Shown here one piece after another: positions 19,128-27,953 of a stretch of DNA of 64,000 nucleotides (its first letter is position 1; the number at the start of each line of letters is the position of its first letter). The notes under the pieces were generated by a model. The model was not told the DNA's origin, did not search any database, and saw only the letters and a program-made list of their open reading frames with translations. The stretch is from NCBI RefSeq assembly GCF_000971135.1, contig NZ_BBLW01000007.1, positions 1 to 64,000 of the forward strand. The letters run 5' to 3'. The translations under genes were made by a program, and so were the position numbers. The stretch is from Demequina phytophila. GTDB taxonomy: Bacteria > Actinomycetota > Actinomycetes > Actinomycetales > Demequinaceae.

Positions 19128-20637
19128 TGCGCTGAGCGCGTTCTGGCGCCAGTACCGGCACCGCCAGTCCGGCACCGGTGCCGGCGGCGTGGTCTACGCG
19201 ATCTACGTCACCTCGCTCGCCGTGCTCATCTACGGCGGGCCCGCGGTGAGGCGACTCGGCTCCGCGCTCCACAGCCCCGACGTGGTGACGTCCCTCGTCG
19301 AGCCCGCGACGGTCACCTCGCTCGCGGGCGTGCTGGGTGCGGTGCTCGTCGCCTCCTTCACCATCGGCACCACGCGCGGCCCGGCCGTGATGCGGCCCTT
19401 CGTCGTCCACGCGCTCGTGACGTCGGACATCCCGCGCAGGCGGGTGTTCGCGCGTCCCATGCTGCGCGCCACCCTCGCGGTGATCGCGCTGTCGGTGCTG
19501 CTCGCCGCGGTGCTGCTGGTGCCGCTCGCGGACGCCGACGCGATGAGCTGGGGAGCGCTCGGCGCCGGACTCGTCGCCGCCGCCCTCTACGGGCTGGTGC
19601 TCGTGGTCGTGTGGCTCGCGGGCCAGGCGGCGACGGGGATCGCGACATGGGTCGTGCCCACGGCGCTGGTCGTGGCGATCGGCGCGGGCCTGGCGTGGCC
19701 CGCGTTGGGCAGGCTGCTGCCGTGGACGTGGGCGGCGTCGACGTGGCCGGACGGCTCGAGCACCGCCCCGTTGCTCCCGCTCGCCGGGCTGGCGGTGCTC
19801 GCCGTCGCCGCGGTCGCCGCGGTGCCCCGGCTCCTGGGCGGGCTCTCCGGGCCGCCGCTGATCGAACAGGCACGCCGCTGGGAGGGCGCGACGATCGCCG
19901 CCACCACGGGCGACCTCACGACGGCGATGGGCAGCTTCCGCGCCACCCCGTCGCTGGGACGACGGTGGCGCGTGGTGCGCGGCGCGTCGTTCGCGCTCGC
20001 GGTGGTGCGCGCCGACCTTGCCGCGACGCTGCGCATGCCGCTCCGAGCGCTCGTCGCGGTGCTCGCCCTCGGCGGGGGCGGATGGGTGCTGGCGGCCGCG
20101 CCCGACGCCCCCGGACTGCTGCGCTGGGCCCTGGCGTGCGCATCGTCCCTGCTGATCTTCACCGGTCTCGGGCCCCTGTCGGACGGGCTGCGGCACGCCG
20201 TGCTGGCGGTGACGACGCCCCGCCTGTTCGGGGTGTCGGACGATGCGCTGGTCCTGTCTCGCGCGTGGGCGCCGCTCGTCGGGGGAGCCGTGGTCGCGGG
20301 GACGTGCGCCTCCGCGGGTGCCGCCGCCCGTGGCGACGCGTGGGGGCCGGCGCTGGCGATGACGGTGCTGGTGGTCGGAATCCTCACGGTGGTGCGGCTG
20401 GATGCGGCCGCCAAGGGTTTCCCGCCGCTGTGGCTCACGGCGCCCGTCGTCACGCCCATGGGCGACATGTCGGTGGTCGGGACCGTGGTGTGGCAGATCG
20501 ACGCGGTGCTCGCGGCGGCCCTCGTCGGCACGGGCGCGTTGGCGCTGTGGTCGGGATCGACGCTCGGCACCGTGGTCCTGGTGCTGGTCGTCGCCGTCTC
20601 CTTGATCCAGTGGCGGATGCGCCTCAGAAGGCTGTGA
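19114..20637 (+). CDS. Polytopic membrane protein, permease partner of the ABC ATPase
   Basis: A 507-residue protein with about ten to twelve hydrophobic segments (for example VVYAIYVTSLAVLIYGG near residue 26, and further segments through the C-terminus). A cytoplasmic stretch with charged residues lies mid-protein (about residues 245-310). It begins inside the ATPase gene, which indicates translational coupling. Substrate unknown. It resembles large actinobacterial ABC membrane proteins without a named function. Confidence 0.78.
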   Translation: MTRPDALSAFWRQYRHRQSGTGAGGVVYAIYVTSLAVLIYGGPAVRRLGSALHSPDVVTSLVEPATVTSLAGVLGAVLVASFTIGTTRGPAVMRPFVVHALVTSDIPRRRVFARPMLRATLAVIALSVLLAAVLLVPLADADAMSWGALGAGLVAAALYGLVLVVVWLAGQAATGIATWVVPTALVVAIGAGLAWPALGRLLPWTWAASTWPDGSSTAPLLPLAGLAVLAVAAVAAVPRLLGGLSGPPLIEQARRWEGATIAATTGDLTTAMGSFRATPSLGRRWRVVRGASFALAVVRADLAATLRMPLRALVAVLALGGGGWVLAAAPDAPGLLRWALACASSLLIFTGLGPLSDGLRHAVLAVTTPRLFGVSDDALVLSRAWAPLVGGAVVAGTCASAGAAARGDAWGPALAMTVLVVGILTVVRLDAAAKGFPPLWLTAPVVTPMGDMSVVGTVVWQIDAVLAAALVGTGALALWSGSTLGTVVLVLVVAVSLIQWRMRLRRL

Positions 20638-20643
20638 CGGCGC

Positions 20644-21351
20644 TCAGGCCGCCTCGCGGAGCTGCTCCTCCACCACGGTGAGCGCGGTCGACAGCGCCGC
20701 GACCGCGGGCGTCGAGGCGTCGTCGTGCGGGCTGCGCCAGCGGGCGGCCACCTCGATCTGGAGGCCCGCGAGGCCCAGGTGCCGCTGCGCGAGGCTGGTC
20801 ACGGTGTAGTGGGGGCGGGCGTCGAACGGTGCGTCGACCGCGACCTCGAACGGCTCGAGCTCGGTGCGCAGGATCTCGACGGCGAGCGCCTCGAGAGGAC
20901 CGGGGCGCGGCCCCGTGCCCAGGCAGAAGTCGGGGCCGTGGTGGTCGCCCATGCCGTGGATGTCGATGAGCATGCGGGCAGGATCGCGGAGGTCGCGCAG
21001 GTGGCGGGCGAACGCGTCGTCGCGCTCGTCCCAGGTGTCCCACTCGGCACGGGCTCCCGCGGACACCACCGTCGAGACGTTCGCCACCTCGCCCGCGAGC
21101 AGCGTGAGGGAACCGGTGTGGAGGTCCGCGGCCTTCATCGCGCCGGCCCGGTAGTGGCGGGTGCCGTGCGGTGCGGTGAGCACCACCGCGCTGCCGCGGT
21201 CCGTCAGGAGCGCCGGATCGCCGTCGTCGACGCGCTTGCGAGCGCGCTTGCGGGCCTTGCCGAACCGCGCGTCGAGCTCGCGCCACCTTGCGGTGAGGTC
21301 GACCACGTCCGCCGCGGTCGGCTCCGTCACGGTGTCCGTTCCAGGGATCAT
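20644..21351 (-). CDS. N-formylglutamate amidohydrolase-like protein
   Basis: A 235-residue protein with the features of the FGase/zinc-peptidase fold: VLTAPHGTRHYRAG near residue 56 (metal-ligand His) and LIDIHGMGDHHGPDFCLGTG near residue 127 (DIHG motif). These agree with metal-dependent amidohydrolases, but similarity to true HutG is limited and no histidine-degradation genes are nearby. GGAGGAC lies upstream of ATG 21351. Its stop is 6 nt from the convergent permease stop. Confidence 0.6.
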   Translation of the reverse strand: MIPGTDTVTEPTAADVVDLTARWRELDARFGKARKRARKRVDDGDPALLTDRGSAVVLTAPHGTRHYRAGAMKAADLHTGSLTLLAGEVANVSTVVSAGARAEWDTWDERDDAFARHLRDLRDPARMLIDIHGMGDHHGPDFCLGTGPRPGPLEALAVEILRTELEPFEVAVDAPFDARPHYTVTSLAQRHLGLAGLQIEVAARWRSPHDDASTPAVAALSTALTVVEEQLREAA

Positions 21352-21470
21352 CGCAGTGTCCTCCAGCCTTCTCAGGGTGGTGTGCGCGGTGCGCCGGTGA
21401 GACGAGACTACTGGGTGAGGATCCGGCGAGGCTGCTGGCGCGCCGGGGGAGAGGGAGGCATCATGGCCTC

Positions 21471-21704
21471 ATGACCAGGCAGAACGCTGTCACCGTGCGC
21501 TGGGGATGGATGCTCGTGGCGCTCGGCATCGCCGCGCTGGGAGCCGTGGTGCTCGGGTTCGCCTCGGGCGGCTCCTGCGCCTCGGGCGCGGATCCGTGCA
21601 CCGGGGTGTCGGCGGTCGACACCGTGCAGTCGGTGGTCATCGTCGCCGCGGCGGTCGGTGGTGTGGCGTGGGCTTGCCGCCGCGCGGTCTCGCTGCGTCG
21701 CTGA
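21471..21704 (+). CDS. Small two-helix membrane protein (77 aa)
   Basis: A 77-residue ORF with two hydrophobic segments: GWMLVALGIAALGAVVLGF (residues 12-30) and SVVIVAAAVGGVAWAC (53-68). A short extracytoplasmic loop with two cysteines (GGSCASGADPC) separates them. A GGGAGG ribosome-binding site is upstream. No family recognised. It precedes the acyltransferase gene by 83 nt. Confidence 0.6.
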   Translation: MTRQNAVTVRWGWMLVALGIAALGAVVLGFASGGSCASGADPCTGVSAVDTVQSVVIVAAAVGGVAWACRRAVSLRR

Positions 21705-21732
21705 CCGCGCCGACGTCACCCCATCGCTGGGG

Positions 21733-21738
21733 TAGGCT
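21733..21738 (+). promoter_or_regulatory. -10 box TAGGCT upstream of the acyltransferase gene
   Basis: TAGGCT, the recurrent -10 sequence of the window, lies 50 nt before the ATG at 21788. It would give a leader of about 43 nt containing the AGGGGG ribosome-binding site. Confidence 0.4.
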
Positions 21739-21787
21739 CCTCCCGCGGCAGCGCGGCGCTGCCGCAGATCCAGGGGGACGACCGCGC

Positions 21788-23935
21788 ATGACCGTTGCAG
21801 TCTCGGCGAACAGCGCGGCACCCGGCTCGTCCGCCGCCGAGACGCCCAAGCGCGGAGGCGTGCGCCCCGAGATCCAGGGGCTCCGCGCCCTCGCGGTCGC
21901 GCTGGTGGTGCTCTACCACCTGTGGCCGGACCAGCTCACGGGCGGGTTCGTCGGCGTGGACGTCTTCTTCGTCATCTCGGGCTTCCTCATCACGTCGCAC
22001 CTCGCGAAGGAGGTCGCGGCCACCGGCTCCGTACGGATCGGGCAGTTCTGGGCTCGCCGCATCCGGCGCCTGCTGCCCGCCTCGCTGCTGGTGCTGCTGG
22101 CCTCGGCCATCGCGGTGCTGACGCTGGTGTCGCAGGCGTACTGGCTCCAGTACCTGCGCGAGATCGTCGCGTCCGCGTTGTACGTGGAGAACTGGCAGCT
22201 CGCGACGAGCGCGATCGACTACCTCGCCGCGGAGAACACCGCGTCCCCGGTCCAGCACTTCTGGTCGCTGTCGACCGAGGAGCAGTTCTACCTGGTCTGG
22301 CCGCTGCTGATCGTGCTCGCGGTCGTGGTCGCGCGACGCGCGAGGCGCGTCAGCGCGACCGCCGCGATGCGTGCGGTGCTCGCGGCCCTGCTGATCGCAT
22401 CGCTCGTGTGGAGCATCGTGCAGGTGTCCACCGACCCTGCGGTCGCCTACTTCTCCACGTTCGTGCGGGCGTGGGAGTTCGCCGCCGGCGGCCTCCTGGG
22501 GCTCTTCGCGGCGCCCGCGTGGCGCAGTGCGGGCTGGCAGCGGGCGGTCTCCTGGGCGGGCTTCGCGATGATCCTCGCCGCCGCGGCCACCTTCACCTCC
22601 GCGACGCCGTTCCCCGGGGCATCGGCGCTGCTGCCCGTGGTCGGCACCGTCGTCGTGATCGCCGCCGGCCACGCCTCCGGCACCCTCGGCACCGCGAGCC
22701 TGTACCGGTGGCGCCCGGTCCAGTACCTCGGGGACATCTCGTACTCCGTGTACCTGTGGCACTGGCCCCTCATCATCATCGTGCCCATGGTGATCGGCCG
22801 CGAGCTCGCCTGGGGGGACAAGCTCGCGCTGCTCGTCGTCACCGTCGCCCTCGCGTCGCTGACCAAGCACCTCGTCGAGGATCGCCTCCGCCTCACCCGG
22901 CTCACCAGCCGGCGCTCCGTCGCGTTGACGTTCGCCGTCACCGCGGCCGGGATGGCCGCGGTCATCGCGCCGGCAGCGTGGGGCATCTCGACCATGAACG
23001 CCAAGGTCGCCGAGCTCGAGGCCGAGCGCGCCCGGATCGAGGCCTCCGTCGAGGACCTCGCCGAGTCAGGCGCGGAGTCGGTCACGTGCGTCGGCGCCCA
23101 GGCGATGGACCCCGACGCGACCTGCGAGACGGATCCGCAGAGGGCGCTCATCCCCGATCCCGCGGTCGCGGGTGAGGACATCCCCGAGCTCTACACGGAC
23201 GAGTGCCGCACGGACATGCGCGAGGCGATGCTCAAGCCGTGCCGCTTCGGCGATCCCGCCGGCGCCGTCAAGGCCGTGCTGGTCGGCGACTCCCACTCCG
23301 CGTCATGGTTCCCTGCGGTGAAGCTGGTCGCCGAGAATCAGGGCTGGGACCTCACGGTCTACTTCAAGGCGGGGTGTGCGCTGAACGTCGCGTCGCAGGC
23401 CTGGACCGAGACCGAGCAGCGGACCACCTGCGCCGCGTGGAACGAGGCGGTGCTCGACCAGCTGGTCGCCGATCCGCCGCGGCTGGTCATCACCTCCGCG
23501 CTCTACGACAACCAGTGGGGTCCCGGCACGGCGGGGGAGCAGACCGCGATCGACGGGTTCGCGACGGCATGGCAGCGGCTCGCCGACGCGGGCGTTACGG
23601 TGATCCCCATCGCGGACACCCCGCAGACCTCCGCGGAGGCGCAGGAGTGCCTCCTGGCGAGCCCGACGGATCCCTACGGGTGCGGCACGCCGCGCGCGGC
23701 GGCGCTGGACGGTCCCGACATCATGAGCCTGGCAGCTGCGCGCGTGCCCGGCGTCGAGGCGATCGACCTCAACGACTACTTCTGCACCGCCGACTTCTGC
23801 CCCTCGGCCATCGGCTCGGTGTCCGTGTACCGCGACCGCGGGCACCTCACGCAGACGTACGCGACCACCCTCGCCCCGTATCTCGACCAGCGCATCGCGG
23901 ACAAGCTCTACGTCCCCATCGGCACCGTCCCGTAA
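21788..23935 (+). CDS. Membrane acyltransferase with C-terminal SGNH domain (OafA/YrhL family)
   Basis: A 715-residue protein. Residues ~25-400 are an acyltransferase-3 membrane domain: RPEIQGLRALAVALVVLYHL with the catalytic-type His, DVFFVISGFLIT, FWARRIRRLLPA, and FWSLSTEEQFYLVWPLL. After the last membrane span a coiled-coil linker (KVAELEAERARIEASVEDL) leads to an extracytoplasmic SGNH esterase-like domain with GDSH (Ser502) and DRGHLT (catalytic Asp-His) near the end. Such proteins transfer acyl groups, mostly acetyl, to cell-wall or surface glycans. Two stand-alone copies of the SGNH domain follow directly. The ATG at 21788 has AGGGGGACG upstream. Confidence 0.93.
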   Translation: MTVAVSANSAAPGSSAAETPKRGGVRPEIQGLRALAVALVVLYHLWPDQLTGGFVGVDVFFVISGFLITSHLAKEVAATGSVRIGQFWARRIRRLLPASLLVLLASAIAVLTLVSQAYWLQYLREIVASALYVENWQLATSAIDYLAAENTASPVQHFWSLSTEEQFYLVWPLLIVLAVVVARRARRVSATAAMRAVLAALLIASLVWSIVQVSTDPAVAYFSTFVRAWEFAAGGLLGLFAAPAWRSAGWQRAVSWAGFAMILAAAATFTSATPFPGASALLPVVGTVVVIAAGHASGTLGTASLYRWRPVQYLGDISYSVYLWHWPLIIIVPMVIGRELAWGDKLALLVVTVALASLTKHLVEDRLRLTRLTSRRSVALTFAVTAAGMAAVIAPAAWGISTMNAKVAELEAERARIEASVEDLAESGAESVTCVGAQAMDPDATCETDPQRALIPDPAVAGEDIPELYTDECRTDMREAMLKPCRFGDPAGAVKAVLVGDSHSASWFPAVKLVAENQGWDLTVYFKAGCALNVASQAWTETEQRTTCAAWNEAVLDQLVADPPRLVITSALYDNQWGPGTAGEQTAIDGFATAWQRLADAGVTVIPIADTPQTSAEAQECLLASPTDPYGCGTPRAAALDGPDIMSLAAARVPGVEAIDLNDYFCTADFCPSAIGSVSVYRDRGHLTQTYATTLAPYLDQRIADKLYVPIGTVP

Positions 23936-24028
23936 GGCGCGCGCCTCACCTCATCCGTCCGCCCCATCCTTCTGCTCGACGGCGCAGCCGCGCCGCCGGA
24001 CCCTACCCTGCACCTCGCGGAGGTTCGC

Positions 24029-25060
24029 TTGCGTCTCACCACGCTCACCAGGCTCGCCCGCCGACGGTCGCTCGCTGTCGCGTTCGCTGGCGTGCTCATC
24101 GCCACAAGCGCGTCCCTCGCGCCGGCCTCGGCGACCACGCCCGGCGCCACGGCCGCGACGTCGCAGACGACCGCGACCGCCGTGGTGGCGCTGGCGACGG
24201 CCACCACGACCCGCACCTGCTTCGGCGCCCAGGCGATGGCGCACCGTGCGACCTGCGTGACCGACGTGAAGAAGGCGCTCTCCCCAAGGCCGTGGGTCGC
24301 GGCCGAGGACGTGCCGGAGATCTACACCGACGAGTGCCGGAGCGCCCCGCAGGAGGCGGCGGTCAAGCCGTGCACCTTCGGAAGTGCGACGGGCAAGGTC
24401 AAGGCCGTCCTCATCGGCGACTCGCACGCGGCGAACTGGTTCCCTGCGGTCAAGTTCGTCGCCGAGAGGCACGGGTGGGACCTCACGGTCTACTTCAAGG
24501 CGTCGTGCCCGTGGAACGCCACCGCGCAGGCATGGACGGACTCGGTCTCCCGCGACAGCTGCGCGCAATGGAACGTCGACGTGACCGCAGCGTTGCTCGA
24601 CGACCCGCCGAACCTCATCATCACCTCGGCACTCTTCGGCCGTCAGTGGGAATCGGGTGACGCCGGGGTTCAGGCGGCCGTCGACGGATACGCGACGTCA
24701 TGGCAGCAGCTCACGGAGGCGGGCTCGACGGTGCTCCCGATCGCGGACACACCGCAGATGTCCGGCAGGGCTCAGCAGTGCATCACGAAGAGCAGTCCGC
24801 AGACCCGGAATTGCGGCACGCCGCGGACGACGGCTCTCAACGACCCGCCCGTGATCGGCCTCGCGGCCAGGCGGGTCGACGGTGTCGCTCCCATCAATCT
24901 CAACCGCTTCTTCTGCACCTCGACGTTCTGCACGTACGCGATCGGCTCCGTCACCGTCTATCGCGACCGCGGCCACCTCACCGCGACGTACCAGCGGACG
25001 CTCGGGCCCTACCTGAACAAGCGCATCCCCGACCAGTTCTACGCCGCGAAGTACCGTTGA
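24029..25060 (+). CDS. Secreted stand-alone SGNH-domain protein, copy 1
   Basis: A 343-residue protein starting with TTG (GCGGAGG 6 nt upstream). A Sec signal peptide with an arginine-rich n-region ends near residue 35 (PASA). A Thr/Ala-rich linker follows. The rest is colinear with the SGNH domain of the upstream acyltransferase: CFGAQAMAHRATC, VLIGDSHAANWFPAV (Ser132), HGWDLTVYFKASC, and VYRDRGHLT near the C-terminus. It lacks any membrane acyltransferase part. The serine and the Asp-His pair are kept, so it is probably an active esterase or transferase. It ends FYAAKYR, shared with copy 2 but not with the fused protein. Confidence 0.85.
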   Translation: MRLTTLTRLARRRSLAVAFAGVLIATSASLAPASATTPGATAATSQTTATAVVALATATTTRTCFGAQAMAHRATCVTDVKKALSPRPWVAAEDVPEIYTDECRSAPQEAAVKPCTFGSATGKVKAVLIGDSHAANWFPAVKFVAERHGWDLTVYFKASCPWNATAQAWTDSVSRDSCAQWNVDVTAALLDDPPNLIITSALFGRQWESGDAGVQAAVDGYATSWQQLTEAGSTVLPIADTPQMSGRAQQCITKSSPQTRNCGTPRTTALNDPPVIGLAARRVDGVAPINLNRFFCTSTFCTYAIGSVTVYRDRGHLTATYQRTLGPYLNKRIPDQFYAAKYR

Positions 25061-25202
25061 CCCTGGTGGCAGGGGAGCGGCGACGCCTCATCGCGCCATG
25101 GGCCCCACCGCCCGCACCTGGTCGACAGACTCTCATCCCGCAGCATCCCGCTGACCGGTGACGCCAGAAGGCGCACCCCGGCAGCCACGTCAGGAGGACC
25201 TC

Positions 25203-26162
25203 ATGCGCGTGGGCGCGCTCACCAGGCACCGTGCGATCGTCGCGACGAGCATGACGGCGGTCGCCGCCGTCGCGGTCGCGTTCCTTCCCGCACCGTCGGC
25301 GGCTGCCGCCGACGTGTGCGTCGGCGCCCAGGCGATGTCGCCCTACAACGCGTGCGTGACGGACACGAGCCGCGCACTCACGCCCTCGCCGTCGAAGGCC
25401 GAGGACGACGTCCCCGCAGCCATCTACGCCGACGCGTGCCGCAGCGGCGGCTCAGAGGCCCGCGTGAAGGCGTGCACGTTCGGCGATCCGAAGGGCACCG
25501 TGAAGGCCGTGCTCATCGGAGACTCGCACGCGGCGAACTGGTTCCCGGCCGTCCACCGGCTCGCCAAGAAGCATGGCTGGGACCTCACCGTCCACTTCAA
25601 GGCCGGATGCACGTGGAACGCGAAGGCCCTCACGTGGAAGGGGACAGCCAAGCTCGAGAGCTGCGCGTCGTGGAACACGCGCGTGACGAAGGCCCTCCTG
25701 GCCGACCCGCCCGGTCTCATCATCACCACCGCGCTGGTCGACAACCAGTTCGGAGCAGGGGAGCAGGGGGTGCAGACCGCGGTCGCGGGCTATGCGACCA
25801 ACTGGCAGCGCCTGAAGACCGCGGGCTCGGCCGTGGTCCCCATCGTGGACACCCCGTGGACATCGGACACCGCGCTGGCATGCATGGCGCGCTCGCATCC
25901 GGAGACGCGGAACTGCGGGACCAAGCGCAGGGACGCGCTGACGCGCGCGAACGTGATGGCCATGGCAGCGCAGCAGGTGGACGGCGTCAAGGCCGTCAAC
26001 CTCAACAGCTACTTCTGCAAGGACGGGTTCTGCCCGTCCGCGATCGGATCGATCACGGTCTACCGCGACCGGGGACACCTGACGCGCACCTACATGTCCA
26101 CGGTCGCGCCGTACCTGAACAACCGCATCCCCGAGAGGTTCTACGCGGCGAAGTACCGCTGA
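25203..26162 (+). CDS. Secreted stand-alone SGNH-domain protein, copy 2
   Basis: A 319-residue paralogue of the preceding gene. Signal peptide to about residue 36 (PSAAAA), then CVGAQAMSPYNAC, VLIGDSHAANWFPAV (Ser108), HGWDLTVHFKAGC, PETRNCGTKRRDAL, VNLNSYFCKDGFC and VYRDRGHLT. Conserved cysteine pairs suggest disulfides in the exported protein. ATG 25203 has AGGAGG 5 nt upstream. It is 142 nt after copy 1 and is the third SGNH domain in a row, evidence for local duplication. Confidence 0.85.
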   Translation: MRVGALTRHRAIVATSMTAVAAVAVAFLPAPSAAAADVCVGAQAMSPYNACVTDTSRALTPSPSKAEDDVPAAIYADACRSGGSEARVKACTFGDPKGTVKAVLIGDSHAANWFPAVHRLAKKHGWDLTVHFKAGCTWNAKALTWKGTAKLESCASWNTRVTKALLADPPGLIITTALVDNQFGAGEQGVQTAVAGYATNWQRLKTAGSAVVPIVDTPWTSDTALACMARSHPETRNCGTKRRDALTRANVMAMAAQQVDGVKAVNLNSYFCKDGFCPSAIGSITVYRDRGHLTRTYMSTVAPYLNNRIPERFYAAKYR

Positions 26163-26257
26163 CCTGGCACCAGGGAGCGCCTTGCCGCACCGCGACCTGA
26201 GGCTGTCACCGCCGCCGAGGGGAGGCCCCTTCCGTCGGCCTCCGCACGCGTATTGTC

Positions 26258-26271
26258 ATAATGCGCATTAT
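26258..26271. promoter_or_regulatory. Orphan perfect palindrome ATAATGCGCATTAT
   Basis: A perfect 14-bp dyad in an AT-rich patch within the 281-nt gap between the SGNH gene and the convergent MarR gene. It looks like an operator, but no credible gene starts next to it. The rest of the gap holds one GGACGATGC copy (26290-26298) and a hairpin (26421-26438). Confidence 0.4.
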
Positions 26272-26420
26272 CGGCGTTGCTTCGCGGTTGGACGATGCGC
26301 GCGTCTGGACCGTCTCAGGGCGCGGCCCGCGGGCCGTTCTCCGCGGCCGTCGCTGCATTGAGCGTGTCGACGTATGGCCTCGGATCGGGTGCGTGACGTT
26401 TCGCTGCGCGCGATCGCTAC

Positions 26421-26438
26421 GCGGCCGCCGACGGCCGC
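26421..26438 (-). terminator. Hairpin after the MarR gene
   Basis: GCGGCCG (26421-26427), loop CCGA, CGGCCGC (26432-26438): a perfect 7-bp stem 6 nt past the MarR stop on the minus strand. No U-run. Confidence 0.4.
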
Positions 26439-26443
26439 TGGGG

Positions 26444-26950
26444 TCACGCGCGCTCAGTCTCGACCGTGTCGCCCAGGACGCGGCCGAGCGCCGTGAGCCC
26501 GCTCAGCAACTCCTCGCGCTCGCCTTCGCTCAAGCCGGACAGGATCCGGGTCTCGTTCTCGGCATGCGCCTCATGCGCGACCTCGTGCGCCGCGCGGCCC
26601 GCATCGGTGAGCCGCACGCGCACCACGCGCCGGTCGTCCTCGTCGCGTCGGCGCGTGACGAACCCCCGGGACTCGAGCCGCTGGACCCGATGCGTGGTGG
26701 TGCCCGACGTGATGAGCAGCGCGCGATCCAGCTCGCCGGGCGTCAGCTCGTACGGCGACCCGGCACGCCGGAGCGCCGACAGCACGTCGAACTCCCAGCT
26801 CTGCAGCCCGTGCTCGGCGAACACCGCGTCGAGGCGCGCCTGGACCAGGTCCGCGTAGCGCGACAAGCGCCCGATCACCGCGAGGGCGCTCACGTCCAGG
26901 TCGGGGCGCTCCCGCTCCCACTCGCCGAGGATCCGGTCCAGCGTGTCCAT
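26444..26950 (-). CDS. MarR-family transcriptional regulator
   Basis: A 168-residue winged-helix regulator: LTPGELDRALLITSGTTTHR is the helix-turn-helix, RRRDEDDRRVVRVRLTDAG the wing. The helical N-terminus provides the dimer interface. It is divergent from an EamA transporter gene, with two copies of an ATCTTGAnnTCAAGAT-type palindrome between them. It probably represses the transporter and itself. ATG 26950 is chosen because the family's typical N-terminus starts there; upstream the frame stays open but is not coding-like. Confidence 0.88.
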   Translation of the reverse strand: MDTLDRILGEWERERPDLDVSALAVIGRLSRYADLVQARLDAVFAEHGLQSWEFDVLSALRRAGSPYELTPGELDRALLITSGTTTHRVQRLESRGFVTRRRDEDDRRVVRVRLTDAGRAAHEVAHEAHAENETRILSGLSEGEREELLSGLTALGRVLGDTVETERA

Positions 26951-26972
26951 GCGCCCATCCTGCCAGCGGAAT

Positions 26973-26988
26973 ATCTTGACGTCGAGAT
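26973..26988. promoter_or_regulatory. MarR operator copy 1
   Basis: ATCTTGACGTCGAGAT, a 16-bp dyad with a single mismatched base pair, 22 nt upstream of the MarR start. It is the same design as the perfect copy at 26998-27013; the two are 25 bp apart. Confidence 0.6.
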
Positions 26989-26997
26989 TTGTCTGAT

Positions 26998-27013
26998 ATC
27001 TTGATATCAAGAT
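26998..27013. promoter_or_regulatory. MarR operator copy 2 (perfect)
   Basis: ATCTTGATATCAAGAT is a perfect 16-bp palindrome, 15 nt before the EamA start. This position would block transcription of the transporter when occupied. Confidence 0.7.
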
Positions 27014-27028
27014 TTTTGGACGGCTCTC

Positions 27029-27937
27029 ATGAACACCACCCGCACCCTCGCGCTCACCGCGCTGGCCCCGATCACCTGGGGAACCTCGTACCTCGTCACG
27101 ACGGAGCTCCTCCCGGCGGACCGGCCCCTCCTCACAGCGACCCTGCGCGCGCTGCCGGCCGGCCTCATCCTGCTCGCCATCACCCGGGTCCTCCCCCGCG
27201 GCGACTGGTGGTGGAAGGCGGCGATCCTCGGCACGCTCAACATCGGAGCGTTCTTCGCGCTCATGTTCGTCGCCGCGTATCGCCTGCCGGGCGGGGTGGC
27301 CGCGACACTCGCCGCCGTGCACCCGCTGCTGGTGACCGCCCTCGCGTCGCGCACCCTGGGCGAGCGCGTCACTCCCCTGGCGCGCGCCGCGGCCGGCGCC
27401 GGCGTGGTCGGCGTCGCGCTCCTGGTGCTCACCCCCGGCGCCCGCCTCGACGCGTGGGGGGTCCTCGCCGGACTCGGGTCCGCGGCGGCCACCGCCGCGG
27501 GCGTGCTGCTCACCAAGCGCTGGGGCCGCCCGGCCCCGATCCTCGCGTTCACGGGCTGGCAGCTGCTGGCCGGCGGGCTGGTCCTCCTGGTCCCCACCCT
27601 GCTGATCGAGGGAACGCCGCCCCTCCTGACCCCCATGAACGTGCTGGGCTACGCCTGGCTTGCGATCCCCGGCACCGCGCTCGCGTATCTGGCCTGGTTC
27701 TCCGGCATCCTGCGGCTCCCCGCGAGCCGCGTAAGCCTTCTCAGCTTCCTCACCCCGCTCACCGCAGGCGCCCTCGGATGGGCCATCCTCGGCCAGTCCC
27801 TCGCGCCCCTTCAGCTCGCGGGCGGCGCGCTGATACTCGTCGCCGTGGGCGTGGGTGCGTACGCGGGCCGGCCCGCGCATCGTCCCGTCGCACCGGGGCC
27901 CGTGAAGTCGCCCGAGCGCGTCCTGGTGCACACCTGA
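27029..27937 (+). CDS. EamA-family (DMT superfamily) transporter
   Basis: A 302-residue inner-membrane protein with ten predicted membrane segments in two repeats of five, the EamA layout (ITWGTSYLVTTELLP at the start, PLTAGALGWAILGQSL in the second half). It probably exports a small metabolite or drug. The substrate is unknown. Control by the divergent MarR gene is indicated by two operators. The C-terminal ~25 residues are cytoplasmic and proline-rich. Confidence 0.88.
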   Translation: MNTTRTLALTALAPITWGTSYLVTTELLPADRPLLTATLRALPAGLILLAITRVLPRGDWWWKAAILGTLNIGAFFALMFVAAYRLPGGVAATLAAVHPLLVTALASRTLGERVTPLARAAAGAGVVGVALLVLTPGARLDAWGVLAGLGSAAATAAGVLLTKRWGRPAPILAFTGWQLLAGGLVLLVPTLLIEGTPPLLTPMNVLGYAWLAIPGTALAYLAWFSGILRLPASRVSLLSFLTPLTAGALGWAILGQSLAPLQLAGGALILVAVGVGAYAGRPAHRPVAPGPVKSPERVLVHT

Positions 27938-27953
27938 TTTCCGGCAGGAACCA

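Noticed and set aside
26261..27004. A plus-strand frame starting inside the orphan palindrome
   Set aside because: Its start lies within the dyad, there is no ribosome-binding site, and most of it is antisense to the MarR gene.
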